Shown here piece by piece: positions 51,382 to 60,175 of a stretch of 64,000 nucleotides of DNA. Both the position numbers and the translations under genes were made by a program. Below the pieces are notes generated by a model. The model did no database searches. It saw only the letters and a program-made list of their open reading frames with translations, and was not told where the DNA came from. Source of the DNA: an uncultured Clostridium sp. (GTDB lineage Bacteria > Bacillota > Clostridia > Lachnospirales > Lachnospiraceae); the NCBI GenBank assembly GCA_946498245.1, contig CAMMNN010000001.1, positions 1 through 64,000 of the forward strand. Reading direction: 5' to 3'. Numbering within the stretch: the first letter of the stretch is position 1; each line of letters starts with the position of its first letter.

Positions 51382-52056
51382 GTGGACAGGAAAATCCGGA
51401 TTTTGATAGCCGAGGACTTTAAACTTTTAAGGGAGGATCTCTGTGATCTCTTAAACAGCCAGGGGGATATGGAAGCGGCAGGCAGCGCAGAGAGCAGAGC
51501 CCAGATCGTAGAACTGGCACTGAAAACAGATTTTGATCTAATATTAATGGACATTGAGATGGAAACCCTCACTTCCGGAATTGAGGCTGCAGAACAGATC
51601 CGGGAGAAAAAGCCGGATGCCTGCATTCTCTTTCTGACAGCCCACGACACAGACGATATGATTTATACGGCCATGGGAGCCGGGGCGGTAGATTATATTG
51701 TAAAAGGCTGTCCGGACGAGGAACTGCTGTTCCATATCCGCAGCGCGTGGAGGGGAAAGCCGGTAATGGAAGCCCGGATTCAAAGCATTCTTATGAAAGA
51801 ATACTCCCGGCTTCGCCGAAGTGAACAGAGTTTGCTGTTTTTTATCAGCAGCGTAGCTCAGCTTACACCGGCAGAACGGGAACTGGTGCGCCTGCTTCTG
51901 CAGGAATATAAAATCAGGGAGATTGCCAAGGTACGCTGCGTAGAGGTAGTAACGGTTAAAACCCAGATCAAGAGCCTGCTGAAAAAATTTAACTGCAGCC
52001 GGACAAAGGAGATTGTAAAATTGATTCGGGAGCTGAACATAGAACATCTATTTTGA
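51382..52056 (+). CDS. Response regulator, NarL/LuxR type
   Basis: The 224-residue product has a receiver domain opening RKIRILIAEDFKLLREDL, phospho-acceptor Asp57 in LILMDIEME, the switch LFLTAHD and Lys in IVKGCPDEEL, and a C-terminal helix-turn-helix (LTPAERELVRLLLQEYKIREIAK, then VRCVEVVTVKTQIKSLLKKF) of LuxR type. The start is GTG 51382 with AGGAGGGG. Partner of the kinase at 49849. Its stop is 18 bases before the T-box promoter. Confidence 0.93.
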   Translation: MDRKIRILIAEDFKLLREDLCDLLNSQGDMEAAGSAESRAQIVELALKTDFDLILMDIEMETLTSGIEAAEQIREKKPDACILFLTAHDTDDMIYTAMGAGAVDYIVKGCPDEELLFHIRSAWRGKPVMEARIQSILMKEYSRLRRSEQSLLFFISSVAQLTPAERELVRLLLQEYKIREIAKVRCVEVVTVKTQIKSLLKKFNCSRTKEIVKLIRELNIEHLF

Positions 52057-52074
52057 AGGGAGGCGGGAAATGTC

Positions 52075-52103
52075 TTGACAAACCAGGGGGATTTCCCTAT
52101 AAT
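52075..52103 (+). promoter_or_regulatory. Consensus promoter of the T-box/tyrS unit
   Basis: TTGACA (52075-52080), exactly 17 bases, TATAAT (52098-52103). It gives a transcript starting near 52110, immediately before the T-box leader. Confidence 0.9.
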
Positions 52104-52114
52104 ACCAATTAACT

Positions 52115-52438
52115 TCATGAAAGACAGGCAAAGAAGGGAAGAAGTACCCAACTGCAGCAGCACACAGAAAGCAGCCGGCTGATGAGAGGCGCGTGGAAAG
52201 CAGGAGGGGAATACATCCCGGAGCTTCACACCGAACACCAGGTTTCTTCGAACTGTATAGGAGGCCTGCGCCAGTAGGCTGTGACGGAGTTGGCGCACGT
52301 TACCGCGTCCGGGTATTGCTGTTCCGCTTTTGGGGCGGCAGAGGCAGTACCGGCAGAGGCTGTACGGCGGGAGCCGTCAGTAAATGAAGGTGGTACCACG
52401 GAAGATAAGTTCCGTCCTTTTAGGACGGGGCTTTTTTT
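52115..52438 (+). promoter_or_regulatory. Tyrosine T-box riboswitch with terminator
   Basis: The leader has stem I elements (AGTA near 52145, GGCTGATGAGAGGC, and a specifier loop GGAATACATCC with UAC at 52212-52214, a tyrosine codon), the T-box AGGTGGTACCACGG (52388-52401), and a terminator CCGTCCT/AGGACGG (52412-52428) with T7. The T-box position UGGU pairs with tRNA ending ACCA, which matches the adenine discriminator of tRNA-Tyr. Uncharged tRNA-Tyr binds and opens the terminator, so TyrS is made when charging is low. Confidence 0.95.
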
Positions 52439-52440
52439 GT

Positions 52441-52615
52441 ATCCGGGAGCTTTGCCCCGGATACAAAAAACCCTCCGGGGGAGCGCCCAGCGGCGGAGAG
52501 GAAGCAAGCCGCTTACGCGGCCCGCCGCAGGCGTGGAATCCTGCAAGCAGGATTCTATTTTAATCCGTGAGCTTTGCCCCGGATACAAAAAAACCTCCGG
52601 GGGAGCGCCCAGCGG
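52441..52615. repeat. Direct repeat pair with internal hairpins between T-box and tyrS
   Basis: Two ~53-base copies (52441-52493 and 52563-52615) share ATCCG-GAGCTTTGCCCCGG, ATACAAAAAA and CCTCCGGGGGAGCGCCCAGC with only one or two changes. Copy 1 with flank makes a 9-bp hairpin GTATCCGGG/CCCGGATAC (52439-52464). Between copies lies a perfect hairpin GAATCCTGC-AA-GCAGGATTC (52536-52555). The block is G+C-rich, is not coding, and sits after the terminator, so the transcript carries it. It resembles a family of dispersed repeats. Confidence 0.8.
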
Positions 52616-52649
52616 ACATTATAATTTAAGAGAAAGAAGGAGCATGAAA

Positions 52650-53873
52650 ATGGGAGTTTATGAAGAATTAGTTGCCAGAGGGCTCATTGCTCAGGTAACC
52701 AATGAGGAAGAGATTAAGAAAATGGTCAATGAGGGGAAGGCGGTCTTCTATATTGGTTTTGATCCTACCGCCGACAGCCTTCACGTAGGCCATTTTATGG
52801 CGCTGTGCCTGATGAAGCGCCTGCAGATGGCGGGAAATAAACCTATTGCCTTAATTGGCGGAGGCACTGGTATGATCGGAGATCCCTCCGGCAGAAGCGA
52901 TATGCGCCAGATGATGACAGTGGAAACCATTCAGCACAATTGTGACTGCTTTAAAAAGCAGATGAGCCGCTTTATTGATTTCTCAGAGGGGAAAGCCCTT
53001 ATGGTCAACAATGCGGAATGGCTGACAAATTTAAATTATATTGAATTTCTCCGGGAAGTAGGCCCGCATTTTTCCGTAAACTGGATGCTGAGGGCAGAAT
53101 GCTATAAGCAGCGTATGGAAAAGGGACTCAGCTTCCTGGAATTTAACTATATGATTATGCAGAGCTACGATTTCTATATGCTCTTCCAGAAATACGGCTG
53201 CAATATGCAGTTTGGCGGGGATGACCAGTGGAGCAATATGCTGGGAGGTACTGAGCTGATCCGCCGCAAGCTTGGAAAAGACGCCCACGCCATGACCATT
53301 ACCCTTCTCTTAAATTCGGAAGGCAAAAAGATGGGTAAGACCCAGTCCGGCGCCGTATGGCTGGATCCGGAGAAAACTTCTCCCTTTGAGTTCTATCAGT
53401 ATTGGAGAAACGTAGGGGACGCAGACGTATTAAAGTGCCTGCGGATGCTGACCTTCCTGCCCTTAGAGCAGATTGACGAGATGGACAAATGGGAAGGAAG
53501 CCAGTTAAATGAGGCTAAGGAGATCCTGGCTTACGAGCTGACGGCCCTGGTACACGGGGAAGAAGAAGCGTCTAAAGCCAGGGAAGCTTCCAGAGCCCTG
53601 TTTTCCAGCGGCAGCGCTGCCAATATGCCCTCCTATGAAGTGAAAGACGAGGATTTTACAGAGGGAACCGTTGATATACTAACCCTGGTTCATAAGTCCG
53701 GGCTGTGCGGCTCCCGTTCCGATGCCAGAAGAAATGTGGAACAGGGCGGCGTTTCCGTAGACGGAGAACAGGTAAAGGATACCCGCAGGACATATACAAA
53801 GGAAGAACTTCAGGGCGAAGGCATTATCATCAAAAGAGGCAAAAAGAACTTTATGCGGATCATAGCCCAATAG
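52650..53873 (+). CDS. tyrS: Tyrosyl-tRNA synthetase
   Basis: Charges tRNA-Tyr. The product (407 residues) has the HIGH-type motif [16 protein letters not shown], the tyrosine-site blocks [18 protein letters not shown] and [13 protein letters not shown], the KMSKS-type loop [12 protein letters not shown], and a C-terminal S4 RNA-binding domain ([20 protein letters not shown]). A frame opening at 52281 would run through the T-box terminator and the repeats and is rejected; ATG 52650 has AAGGAG at seven bases, better than ATG 52644. Confidence 0.97.
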   Translation: MGVYEELVARGLIAQVTNEEEIKKMVNEGKAVFYIGFDPTADSLHVGHFMALCLMKRLQMAGNKPIALIGGGTGMIGDPSGRSDMRQMMTVETIQHNCDCFKKQMSRFIDFSEGKALMVNNAEWLTNLNYIEFLREVGPHFSVNWMLRAECYKQRMEKGLSFLEFNYMIMQSYDFYMLFQKYGCNMQFGGDDQWSNMLGGTELIRRKLGKDAHAMTITLLLNSEGKKMGKTQSGAVWLDPEKTSPFEFYQYWRNVGDADVLKCLRMLTFLPLEQIDEMDKWEGSQLNEAKEILAYELTALVHGEEEASKAREASRALFSSGSAANMPSYEVKDEDFTEGTVDILTLVHKSGLCGSRSDARRNVEQGGVSVDGEQVKDTRRTYTKEELQGEGIIIKRGKKNFMRIIAQ

Positions 53874-53934
53874 CAGCAAGAGAATAGGGGGCACAGCACG
53901 TGCAGCCCTGTTATCGCGGAGAGGGGGTCCGTTT

Positions 53935-54678
53935 GTGAAAAAAAGATTTTTTAGAAAGGCCGCAGCGGTTTTTCTGGCCCTGGCTATGACCATAGGAAGT
54001 TCCGTAACGTCCCTGGCGGCAGGCTGGCAGCAGGATGAAACCGGGTGGTGGTACCAGCAGAAGGATGGAAGCTATCCGGCCAATACCTGGTGGCAGGACG
54101 AGGACGGTATGTGGTATCTCTTTGACGAAAACGGATACATCTATAGCGGATGCTACCGGATGGTTGACGGGATCCTCTACCCCTTTTTGAGCAATGGTAT
54201 GTGGGCGGGAACCGCATTTGCGGATATTGTTCCCGGTATTTGGAATGGAAACGTATATACCAATACGTGGGCGGGGACTTCCGTAACAGTGCCGGAGGGA
54301 GCCGTATTTGACTATGATCTGGACTATGCCATGCTTTCGGGAGGCATCGTTCAGGAGTTTCAGATTACGATTCCGGGAAGCCTGGGAGCAAACGTTCAGA
54401 TGTATTATCAGGATGTGAGTTCCATCCCGGATTTGACTGACCAGCAGTATGCGTCTGTGATAGCCATTTCCATGGCAAAGCTGGGAATGGAGGTATCTGG
54501 GGTGGAAACCGTAAGCTTCAACGGAAAAACCTACACAAAGGTGGCTTCCGATGTATCCGGCGCCTTTTTTGCAGACTGTTATTTCCGCAGAGTAGGCCAT
54601 TATATGGAAAATTTTATGATGATTTACGCTGTTGGGGATGAACCGGTAATCAGCAGTATAGTAGCTTCTATCCGATGA
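53935..54678 (+). CDS. Secreted protein with cell-wall-binding repeats
   Basis: The 247-residue product has a signal peptide (MKKRFFRKAAAVFLALAMTI, cleavage near SLAA), two to three aromatic wall-binding repeats (GWQQDETGWWYQQKDGSYPA; TWWQDEDGMWYLFDENGYIY) like those in the CAP protein at 14871, and a C-terminal domain of about 150 residues (YDLDYAMLSGGIVQEFQITI, then GKTYTKVASDVSGAFFADCY) that I do not recognise. It starts with GTG and a GGAGAGGGGG site. It likely binds teichoic acid or wall glycan outside the cell. Confidence 0.85.
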   Translation: MKKRFFRKAAAVFLALAMTIGSSVTSLAAGWQQDETGWWYQQKDGSYPANTWWQDEDGMWYLFDENGYIYSGCYRMVDGILYPFLSNGMWAGTAFADIVPGIWNGNVYTNTWAGTSVTVPEGAVFDYDLDYAMLSGGIVQEFQITIPGSLGANVQMYYQDVSSIPDLTDQQYASVIAISMAKLGMEVSGVETVSFNGKTYTKVASDVSGAFFADCYFRRVGHYMENFMMIYAVGDEPVISSIVASIR

Positions 54679-54735
54679 AATACCCGGTGAAATATCCGGT
54701 GAAAGAATCAGAAATGAATATTTTTAGAAAAATGG

Positions 54736-54806
54736 ACGGCCAGGGGAGTGTGAAGCCCCTGGCCGTTCTGTGAGTGTCCCTGATTTTGTGCAGAACCATC
54801 AGGGAC
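54736..54806. terminator. Two hairpins between converging cell-wall genes
   Basis: Stem 1: ACGGCCAGGGG (54736-54746) with CCCCTGGCCGT (54756-54766). Stem 2: GTCCCTGAT (54776-54784) with ATCAGGGAC (54798-54806). The first has no T-run; the second is followed on the minus strand only by T-poor sequence. Together they separate the converging transcripts. Confidence 0.65.
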
Positions 54807-54845
54807 AGGGAAAAATAAATGGGGTAAGTGTGTATGATTATGTGA

Positions 54846-55724
54846 TTAGGACAGGGAACCGTCTGCCGCGGGGGTAACGACAAAAGGTTCTGTTTCCATC
54901 CGTCCATCGGATTTCAGATAGTAGGTTTTGCCGTCTACGGAGATAAATCCGGTTTCCATAATTCCCGTTCCCGGATCCAGGTAGTACCAATCGCCGCCTT
55001 CTAAAAGCCAGCCAGTGTGAAGCTGACCCTGGGAATCGTAATATACCCAATCCGAACCGGTCTGAACCCATCCGGATTGCTCAGAGGCTTCTTCCTCTCC
55101 CTGAGGAAATACTAAAATCTGAGTAGCTGCGCCGCTTTCGCCCCAAATGAGACAAGGAGTACCTGCCGTCAGATCATGAATGGTGACGATATTGCGGGTC
55201 CGGTAGGGGAAAAGGTAGCAGTTTGCCGGAACATGGTAGCTCTGTCCGTCAGAAAGAGTGACGTCGCCTGAGCCATCGTTGTTGTAAGTAATGGAGGCAA
55301 CGGTTCCGTAGGCCGGGATTTTGCCATCAGCGGGTACGTTGACCAGGATCACCTCTCCGTTGGCAATGGGCGGGAGGCTGAGGGTCATGGCAGGCCCGAT
55401 ATATGCGTAAACGGTCTGACCGTCTGCCAGCGTATCGTAAGAAACGGGGAGGCCGGTGACAGCGTCTATAATGCGTGCTCCTTCTGTATTAACGATAACG
55501 TCATTATGGATGGCGCTGGGATCTGAGTTCGTTAAATGAAGGCGTCCGTCCTCCATTTTTTCTGCTGTTCCATATACGAGAAATGGGGATAAGGCGGAAA
55601 CGGTGTCTTCAGTACCGGCGGATCCTGTGTTAGCTGCGGTGTAAGCCTGAGAAGTAAAGGCGGCGCCAGCGGCCAGAGAAGTAATACAGCAGCCGGTTAT
55701 AATCAATTTAGTCAGTTTTTTCAT
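54846..55724 (-). CDS. Secreted beta-rich protein with C-terminal cell-wall-binding repeats
   Basis: The 292-residue product has a signal peptide (MKKLTKLIITGCCITSLAAG, cleavage near FTSQA), a long strand-rich central part (~50-200) with repeated VNTEGARIIDAVTGLPVSYD- and GDVTLSDGQSYHVP-like units, and two wall-binding repeats at the end (GWVQTGSDWVYYDSQGQLHT; GWLLEGGDWYYLDPGTGIME). It resembles DUF5666-style beta proteins but I cannot assign it. Together with the gene at 53935 it makes a convergent pair of wall-repeat proteins. Confidence 0.85.
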   Translation of the reverse strand: MKKLTKLIITGCCITSLAAGAAFTSQAYTAANTGSAGTEDTVSALSPFLVYGTAEKMEDGRLHLTNSDPSAIHNDVIVNTEGARIIDAVTGLPVSYDTLADGQTVYAYIGPAMTLSLPPIANGEVILVNVPADGKIPAYGTVASITYNNDGSGDVTLSDGQSYHVPANCYLFPYRTRNIVTIHDLTAGTPCLIWGESGAATQILVFPQGEEEASEQSGWVQTGSDWVYYDSQGQLHTGWLLEGGDWYYLDPGTGIMETGFISVDGKTYYLKSDGRMETEPFVVTPAADGSLS

Positions 55725-55857
55725 ATCTGTGTCCTCCTTCTTTTACCAGAATCGGTATCTGTTTTCTGGTAGCCTTATCATACCATGGAGGGAAAAGAAA
55801 TCCAATAAAAGTTCTCTGAAGGTTTTCTGACAAATTTCTTTCGAATAAAAATGCCTG

Positions 55858-56418
55858 TCAGCCGAAAAAAAGATGCTCTATGAGGATCTTAAAACCCATG
55901 GCAATGAGGATCAGTCCGCCGGCCAGTTCGGCCTTGGATTTGAAACGGACCCCAAAGACATTGCCGATGCGGACGCCGGCGCAGGAGCATAAGAATGTCA
56001 CGACTCCGATAAAACAGACCGCCGGAACAATGAGAACCTGAAGGAAGGCAAAGGTGACGCCTACAGCCAGAGCGTCAATGCTGGTGGCTACGGCCAAAAG
56101 AAACATATTGCGGGGAGCGATGGAGCAGTCCAGACATTCCTCTTCACGGTGGAAGGATTCCCGAACCATGTTAAAACCGATAATACCCAGAAGGATAAAG
56201 GCGATCCAATGATCGTACCGGGTAATAACGGAGCGGAACTGGTAGCCCAGGGCATAGCCCAGAGCAGGCATAAGGGCCTGGAAGGCCCCGAACCAGAGGC
56301 CGATAATGAGAGCGTGCTTCCACTGCATACGGGGCATGGAAAGCCCTTTACAGACGGAAACGGCAAAGGCATCCATGGACAGGCCCACGGCAATAATAAA
56401 AAGTTCAAAGAGCGACAT
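55858..56418 (-). CDS. mntP: Manganese efflux pump MntP
   Basis: The 186-residue product has six TM segments and the MntP halves [19 protein letters not shown] (Asp in TM1/2) and [18 protein letters not shown], with a six-TM repeat fold. It exports Mn(II). The region upstream (to 56521) carries a hairpin that acts as the terminator of the preceding NYN gene; no yybP-ykoY manganese riboswitch is seen there. AGGAGG precedes the ATG. Confidence 0.95.
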   Translation of the reverse strand: MSLFELFIIAVGLSMDAFAVSVCKGLSMPRMQWKHALIIGLWFGAFQALMPALGYALGYQFRSVITRYDHWIAFILLGIIGFNMVRESFHREEECLDCSIAPRNMFLLAVATSIDALAVGVTFAFLQVLIVPAVCFIGVVTFLCSCAGVRIGNVFGVRFKSKAELAGGLILIAMGFKILIEHLFFG

Positions 56419-56449
56419 AGGGAAACCTCCTGTAAAATAATGAATAAAT

Positions 56450-56483
56450 AAGACCTATCCGCAGGGAAATGCAGATAAGTCTT
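56450..56483 (-). terminator. Terminator between NYN gene and mntP
   Basis: On the minus strand AAGACTTATCTGCA (56483-56470) pairs with TGCGGATAGGTCTT (56463-56450) with a TTTCCC loop, followed by ATTTATT. A second GC-rich hairpin lies upstream of it (around 56490-56520). Confidence 0.7.
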
Positions 56484-56521
56484 GTTGTATGAGCAGGGAC
56501 GGCTGCAGCGCCTGCCCTGCA

Positions 56522-57082
56522 TTACTTCCGTTTTTTCTTTGGGGTCCTTTTCCGATCCCCATCTTTGCTGCGATCAAGACGTATATCCTCTAAATATTCC
56601 ATAAGCTGGGGATCCACGTGATCAAAAAGCCAGTTTTTGCCGGAAGAAACCTTTTCTAAATGTTCTTTTTTAATTTCCGCATTAGTCTCCAGAATCTCCT
56701 TTTTCAGATCCCGGGCGGACAGACGCATAGCGCCCTTTCCCAGAATAATGACCTGTTCCAGCTTGTCAGAGGTGGCTACGGCCACGCTGTAGTGCCGATC
56801 CATCTGCTGAGTGACTTTTTCAATGTACTGATCTGCTGTTTCCGCTTCTTTTGTAAATACTACGTAAATATTGTGATAGGAAAGAACCGTTCCGGGGTTT
56901 CCTTTTACTTTATACCCGTCAAAAACAACAATGACCTGACATTTTTTATAACCCTGGTAATTGCACAGAGTATCCTGAAGGCTGGTTCTGGCGGCATCCA
57001 GATTGACGGCGGCCAGCTCTTTTAATTCCGGCCATGCGTAAATGATGTTGTAGCCATCCACCAAAAGATATTCACACGTCAT
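56522..57082 (-). CDS. YacP-like NYN/PIN-domain RNase
   Basis: The 186-residue product has the NYN-domain opening CEYLLVDGYNIIYAWPEL (first acidic residue), LQDTLCNYQGYKKCQVIVVF DGYK (second), VVFTKEAETADQYIEKVTQQ (third) and YSVAVATSDKLEQVIILGKG. YacP-type proteins are thought to be endoribonucleases acting in rRNA or mRNA decay. The basic C-terminus ending KKKRK may bind RNA. It is preceded by the MATE gene seven bases upstream. Confidence 0.9.
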   Translation of the reverse strand: MTCEYLLVDGYNIIYAWPELKELAAVNLDAARTSLQDTLCNYQGYKKCQVIVVFDGYKVKGNPGTVLSYHNIYVVFTKEAETADQYIEKVTQQMDRHYSVAVATSDKLEQVIILGKGAMRLSARDLKKEILETNAEIKKEHLEKVSSGKNWLFDHVDPQLMEYLEDIRLDRSKDGDRKRTPKKKRK

Positions 57083-57089
57083 AATGAGT

Positions 57090-58448
57090 TCAGCTCTTTT
57101 CTAAAGGTACCAGCTTCTTTTGGTAAATCCGTATAAACAGCAGAGTAGAAAGGACTACGGATAAAATCTCCGCCAGAGGGAAGGAATACCATACTGTGGC
57201 GAGGCCGAAGGCGTGAGCAAAGAAGTACGCCAAAGGCAGGATACAGAGAAGCTGTCTGGCAGCGGACACAATAAGACTGTAAACGCCGTTTCCTAAAGCC
57301 TGGAAAACGGATCCTACAATAATGCAGTAGCCGGCAAAAAGGAAGCTGAGGCTGATAATCTTTAAAGCGGGAATCCCGATTTCCAGCATATGGCCGGAAG
57401 CGTTAAATAACAGGAGCAGCTTGTCCGGAATAGTCTGGAAGATCAGAAGACCGATAAGCATCAGGGAAACGGCACTGGCAATGGAGAGCCATATGGTGTG
57501 CATAATACGTTTCTTATTCCGCGCCCCGTAATTATATGCAATAATGGGAATCATACCATTATTTAAGCCAAAAATAGGCATAAAGATGAAGCTCTGAAGC
57601 TTGAAATAGATTCCCAGCACCGATACGGCTGTCTCGGAGAAGGAAATGAGAATGCGGTTAAAGCCGAAAAGCATAACAGAGCTGATGGACTGCATAATGG
57701 TACTGGGAACGCCTACGGCATAAATGGTGGCAATGGTTTTGCCATGAGGACGGAATCCCTTTAAGGACATACGAATGTCAGAATTTTTCCTGACGTTAAA
57801 GAAAATGGCCATCAGCATAGCAATAATCTGACCAATAACCGTAGCCAGGGCCGCTCCGCGGATCCCCATTTTCGGGAAACCGAAAAGGCCGAAAATCATA
57901 ATGGGATCCAAAATAATATTGATAATGGCTCCCAGTCCCTGGGTAAACATATTGTAGATTGTTCTGCCGGTAGACTGAAGAATCCGTTCAAACATCATTT
58001 CACCGAAAATACCGAAGCCCAGAACGGTACAAATGGTAAGATATTGAACGCCAAGTTCAATGATCTCCGGATTGGACGTCTGGCTGGCAAAGTAGAAACG
58101 GGATGCAAAGAGCCCAAGAGCAGCAAAGGCAAGGTAGCTCAGAAGGGCAAGAAAGACGCCGTTTTCCGCTGCAAGATTGGCGGCATCCTGCCGGCGCTCC
58201 CCCAGAGAACGGGACAAAAGGGCGTTTACGCCGACACAGGTTCCGGCGGACACCGCAATCATCAGGTTTTGGATTGGGAAGGCGAGAGAAACGGCTGTCA
58301 GCGCAGATTCGCTGATCTGAGCAACGAATATGCTGTCGACGATGTTGTAAAGTGCCTGCACCAGCATGGAAATCATCATGGGCAGGGACATAGAAAATAG
58401 AAGTTTTGGGATGGGCATGGTTCCCATCTTGTTTTCAGCTTGTGCCAT
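57090..58448 (-). CDS. MATE-family multidrug/sodium efflux protein
   Basis: The product (452 residues) has twelve TM segments and the MATE blocks MSLPMMISMLVQALYNIVDS, SAGTCVGVNALLSRSLGE and IMQSISSVMLFGFNRIL. The start at ATG 58448 has GGGGGA upstream and lies 28 bases after the expected transcription start; a longer frame to 58511 overlaps the promoter and is rejected. An operator-like palindrome at the promoter suggests a MarR-type regulator encoded elsewhere. Confidence 0.93.
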   Translation of the reverse strand: MAQAENKMGTMPIPKLLFSMSLPMMISMLVQALYNIVDSIFVAQISESALTAVSLAFPIQNLMIAVSAGTCVGVNALLSRSLGERRQDAANLAAENGVFLALLSYLAFAALGLFASRFYFASQTSNPEIIELGVQYLTICTVLGFGIFGEMMFERILQSTGRTIYNMFTQGLGAIINIILDPIMIFGLFGFPKMGIRGAALATVIGQIIAMLMAIFFNVRKNSDIRMSLKGFRPHGKTIATIYAVGVPSTIMQSISSVMLFGFNRILISFSETAVSVLGIYFKLQSFIFMPIFGLNNGMIPIIAYNYGARNKKRIMHTIWLSIASAVSLMLIGLLIFQTIPDKLLLLFNASGHMLEIGIPALKIISLSFLFAGYCIIVGSVFQALGNGVYSLIVSAARQLLCILPLAYFFAHAFGLATVWYSFPLAEILSVVLSTLLFIRIYQKKLVPLEKS

Positions 58449-58468
58449 ATCAATTCCCCCTAAAAAAG

Positions 58469-58511
58469 TTAGCGTACTAAATAGTTTAGCTTGTATGGCG
58501 GTATCTGTCAA
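58469..58511 (-). promoter_or_regulatory. MATE promoter with two overlapping palindromes
   Basis: Minus strand: -35 TTGACA (58511-58506), 17 bases, -10 TAAACT (58488-58483). The dyad CTAAA-TAG-TTTAG (58477-58489) covers the -10 and TTAG-CGTA-CTAA (58469-58480) covers the start region. A MarR-family repressor is the most common control for MATE genes in these bacteria; none is in the window. Confidence 0.65.
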
Positions 58512-58530
58512 GAATTGTTGACAGAATCAT

Positions 58531-58567
58531 AAAAAAGAATCCTGCAAAACTGCAAAGCAGGATTCTT
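58531..58567 (-). terminator. Terminator of the symporter operon
   Basis: AAGAATCCTGC (58535-58545) pairs with GCAGGATTCTT (58557-58567) over an 11-base loop, with six T residues on the minus strand. It ends the ligase/symporter transcript. The stem sequence GAATCCTGC/GCAGGATTC is the same as in the repeat block at 52536-52555. Confidence 0.88.
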
Positions 58568-58593
58568 CGCGGGCAGCCCTGAAATGAAACAGG

Positions 58594-60135
58594 CTATTTG
58601 TTTCCTAAAGCTACAGACTGGGGAACTTCCGTCATTTCATTGTAGCAGGAGAATGCAGCGTCTACCATGGCTTTTTCCGGCGCTTTGGTAAACAGGCTGA
58701 CAACAGGTACGATAACCAGTCCGGCCAGCATTGCAAAGGCGCCGGCGTTAATGGGAGACTGGAGAAGGGCCGGGAAGGAACTGCCAAAGAGCATATTGGC
58801 AACCATCAGACCGGAGCCGAAAATAAAGCAGCACCATACGGATGCCTTGGTGGCCTTTTTCCAATACAGGCCGTAGAGGAAGGGAGCCAGGAAGGAGCCG
58901 GCCAAAGCACCCCAGGAGATTCCCATTAACTGTGCAATAAAGGTAATGCTGTTTTTATACTGAATAACAGCCAGAACCGCTGAAATTGCGATAAACACTA
59001 CAATAAGGAAGCGGATAACGGACACCTGTTTTTTCTCGTCCATGTCCGGCATAAAGGTCCCCTTTAAAAAGTCCAGAGTCAGGGTGGAACTGGAAGCCAT
59101 AACCAGAGAAGACAGGGTGGACATAGATGCGGACAATACCAGGATCACTACCAGGCCGATGAGAATATCGGGAAGGCTGGACAGCATGGTAGGAATAATG
59201 GCGTCGTAGCCTTCCGCCGCCAGATCAAACTGTCCGGAGTAAAGCCGGCCAAAGCCTCCTAAGAAATAGCAGCCGCCGGACACCACAATGGCGAAAAATG
59301 TAGAAATAATGGTTCCTTTTTTTATGGATTTTTCGCTTTTAATGGCGTAAAATTTCTGTACCATCTGGGGCAGTCCCCAGGTTCCCAGAGAAGTAAGGAT
59401 TACAACGCCCAGGAGGTTTAAGGGATCCGGGCCAAAGAAGGAAGCGAAAACTCCGGGCTGGGAGGAAGCTGCCGGGTCGTTTACAGAGGCAAGCTGGTTT
59501 AAGGCTTCCATGAAACCGCCGTTGCTGTTTAAAACGGCTGCGATTACCACCACAATGCCAAAGAGCATAATAATTCCCTGGATAAAATCGTTAATAGCAG
59601 TGGCCATATAACCTCCGGCTACCACGTAAACGCCTGTGAGAACGGCCATGGCTACGATGCATACGGTGTAATCCACATGGAAGGCCATGCCAAAAAGGCG
59701 GGAAAGGCCGTTGTAAAGGGAAGCCGTATAGGGAATTAAAAATACGAATACAATGACAGAGGCCCCCAGCTTTAAAGAGGGGCTGTTAAAACGTTTGCCA
59801 AAAAATTCCGGCATGGTGGCGCTGTTAAGATGCTGGGTAATAATACGGGTTCTGCGGCCTAAGATAACCCAGGCCAGCAAGGAGCCGATGAGGGCGTTTC
59901 CCAGACCGATCCAGGTAGAGGCGATACCGTATTTCCAGCCGAATTGTCCGGCGTAGCCTACAAAGATTACAGCGGAGAAATAAGAAGTACCGTAAGCGAA
60001 TGCAGTCAGCCAAGGACCTACGGAACGGCCGCCCAGGACAAAGCTGTTGACATCAGCCGTATGGCGGCGGCAGTAAATGCCGGTAGCCGCCATGGCGGAA
60101 AAGAAGATAAGTACCATGATAATTTTTATAATCAT
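58594..60135 (-). CDS. Sodium:solute symporter (SSS family)
   Basis: The 513-residue product has thirteen TM segments and the SSS features FVLGGRSVGPWLTAFAYGTS (TM1/2), YVVAGGYMATAINDFIQGII and SASMSTLSSLVMASSSTLTL (Na-site region). Substrate is uncertain; the family takes pantothenate, proline, sugars or carboxylates. It is the second gene of an operon with an acyl-CoA ligase 40 bases upstream, so a carboxylate substrate that is then activated to a CoA thioester is a sensible inference. Confidence 0.92.
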   Translation of the reverse strand: MIIKIIMVLIFFSAMAATGIYCRRHTADVNSFVLGGRSVGPWLTAFAYGTSYFSAVIFVGYAGQFGWKYGIASTWIGLGNALIGSLLAWVILGRRTRIITQHLNSATMPEFFGKRFNSPSLKLGASVIVFVFLIPYTASLYNGLSRLFGMAFHVDYTVCIVAMAVLTGVYVVAGGYMATAINDFIQGIIMLFGIVVVIAAVLNSNGGFMEALNQLASVNDPAASSQPGVFASFFGPDPLNLLGVVILTSLGTWGLPQMVQKFYAIKSEKSIKKGTIISTFFAIVVSGGCYFLGGFGRLYSGQFDLAAEGYDAIIPTMLSSLPDILIGLVVILVLSASMSTLSSLVMASSSTLTLDFLKGTFMPDMDEKKQVSVIRFLIVVFIAISAVLAVIQYKNSITFIAQLMGISWGALAGSFLAPFLYGLYWKKATKASVWCCFIFGSGLMVANMLFGSSFPALLQSPINAGAFAMLAGLVIVPVVSLFTKAPEKAMVDAAFSCYNEMTEVPQSVALGNK

Positions 60136-60175
60136 ACGGAAAGCCTCCTATTATTATAGATAAAATCTAATCTGA

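Noticed and set aside
52281-52649. N-terminal extension of tyrS by 123 codons
   Set aside because: It would translate the T-box antiterminator/terminator and the repeat block; TyrS family proteins start at the 52650 position and a proper ribosome site is present there.
56419-56521. Manganese riboswitch (yybP-ykoY) upstream of mntP
   Set aside because: The short gap only holds terminator-type hairpins; the paired conserved loops of that riboswitch are not seen.
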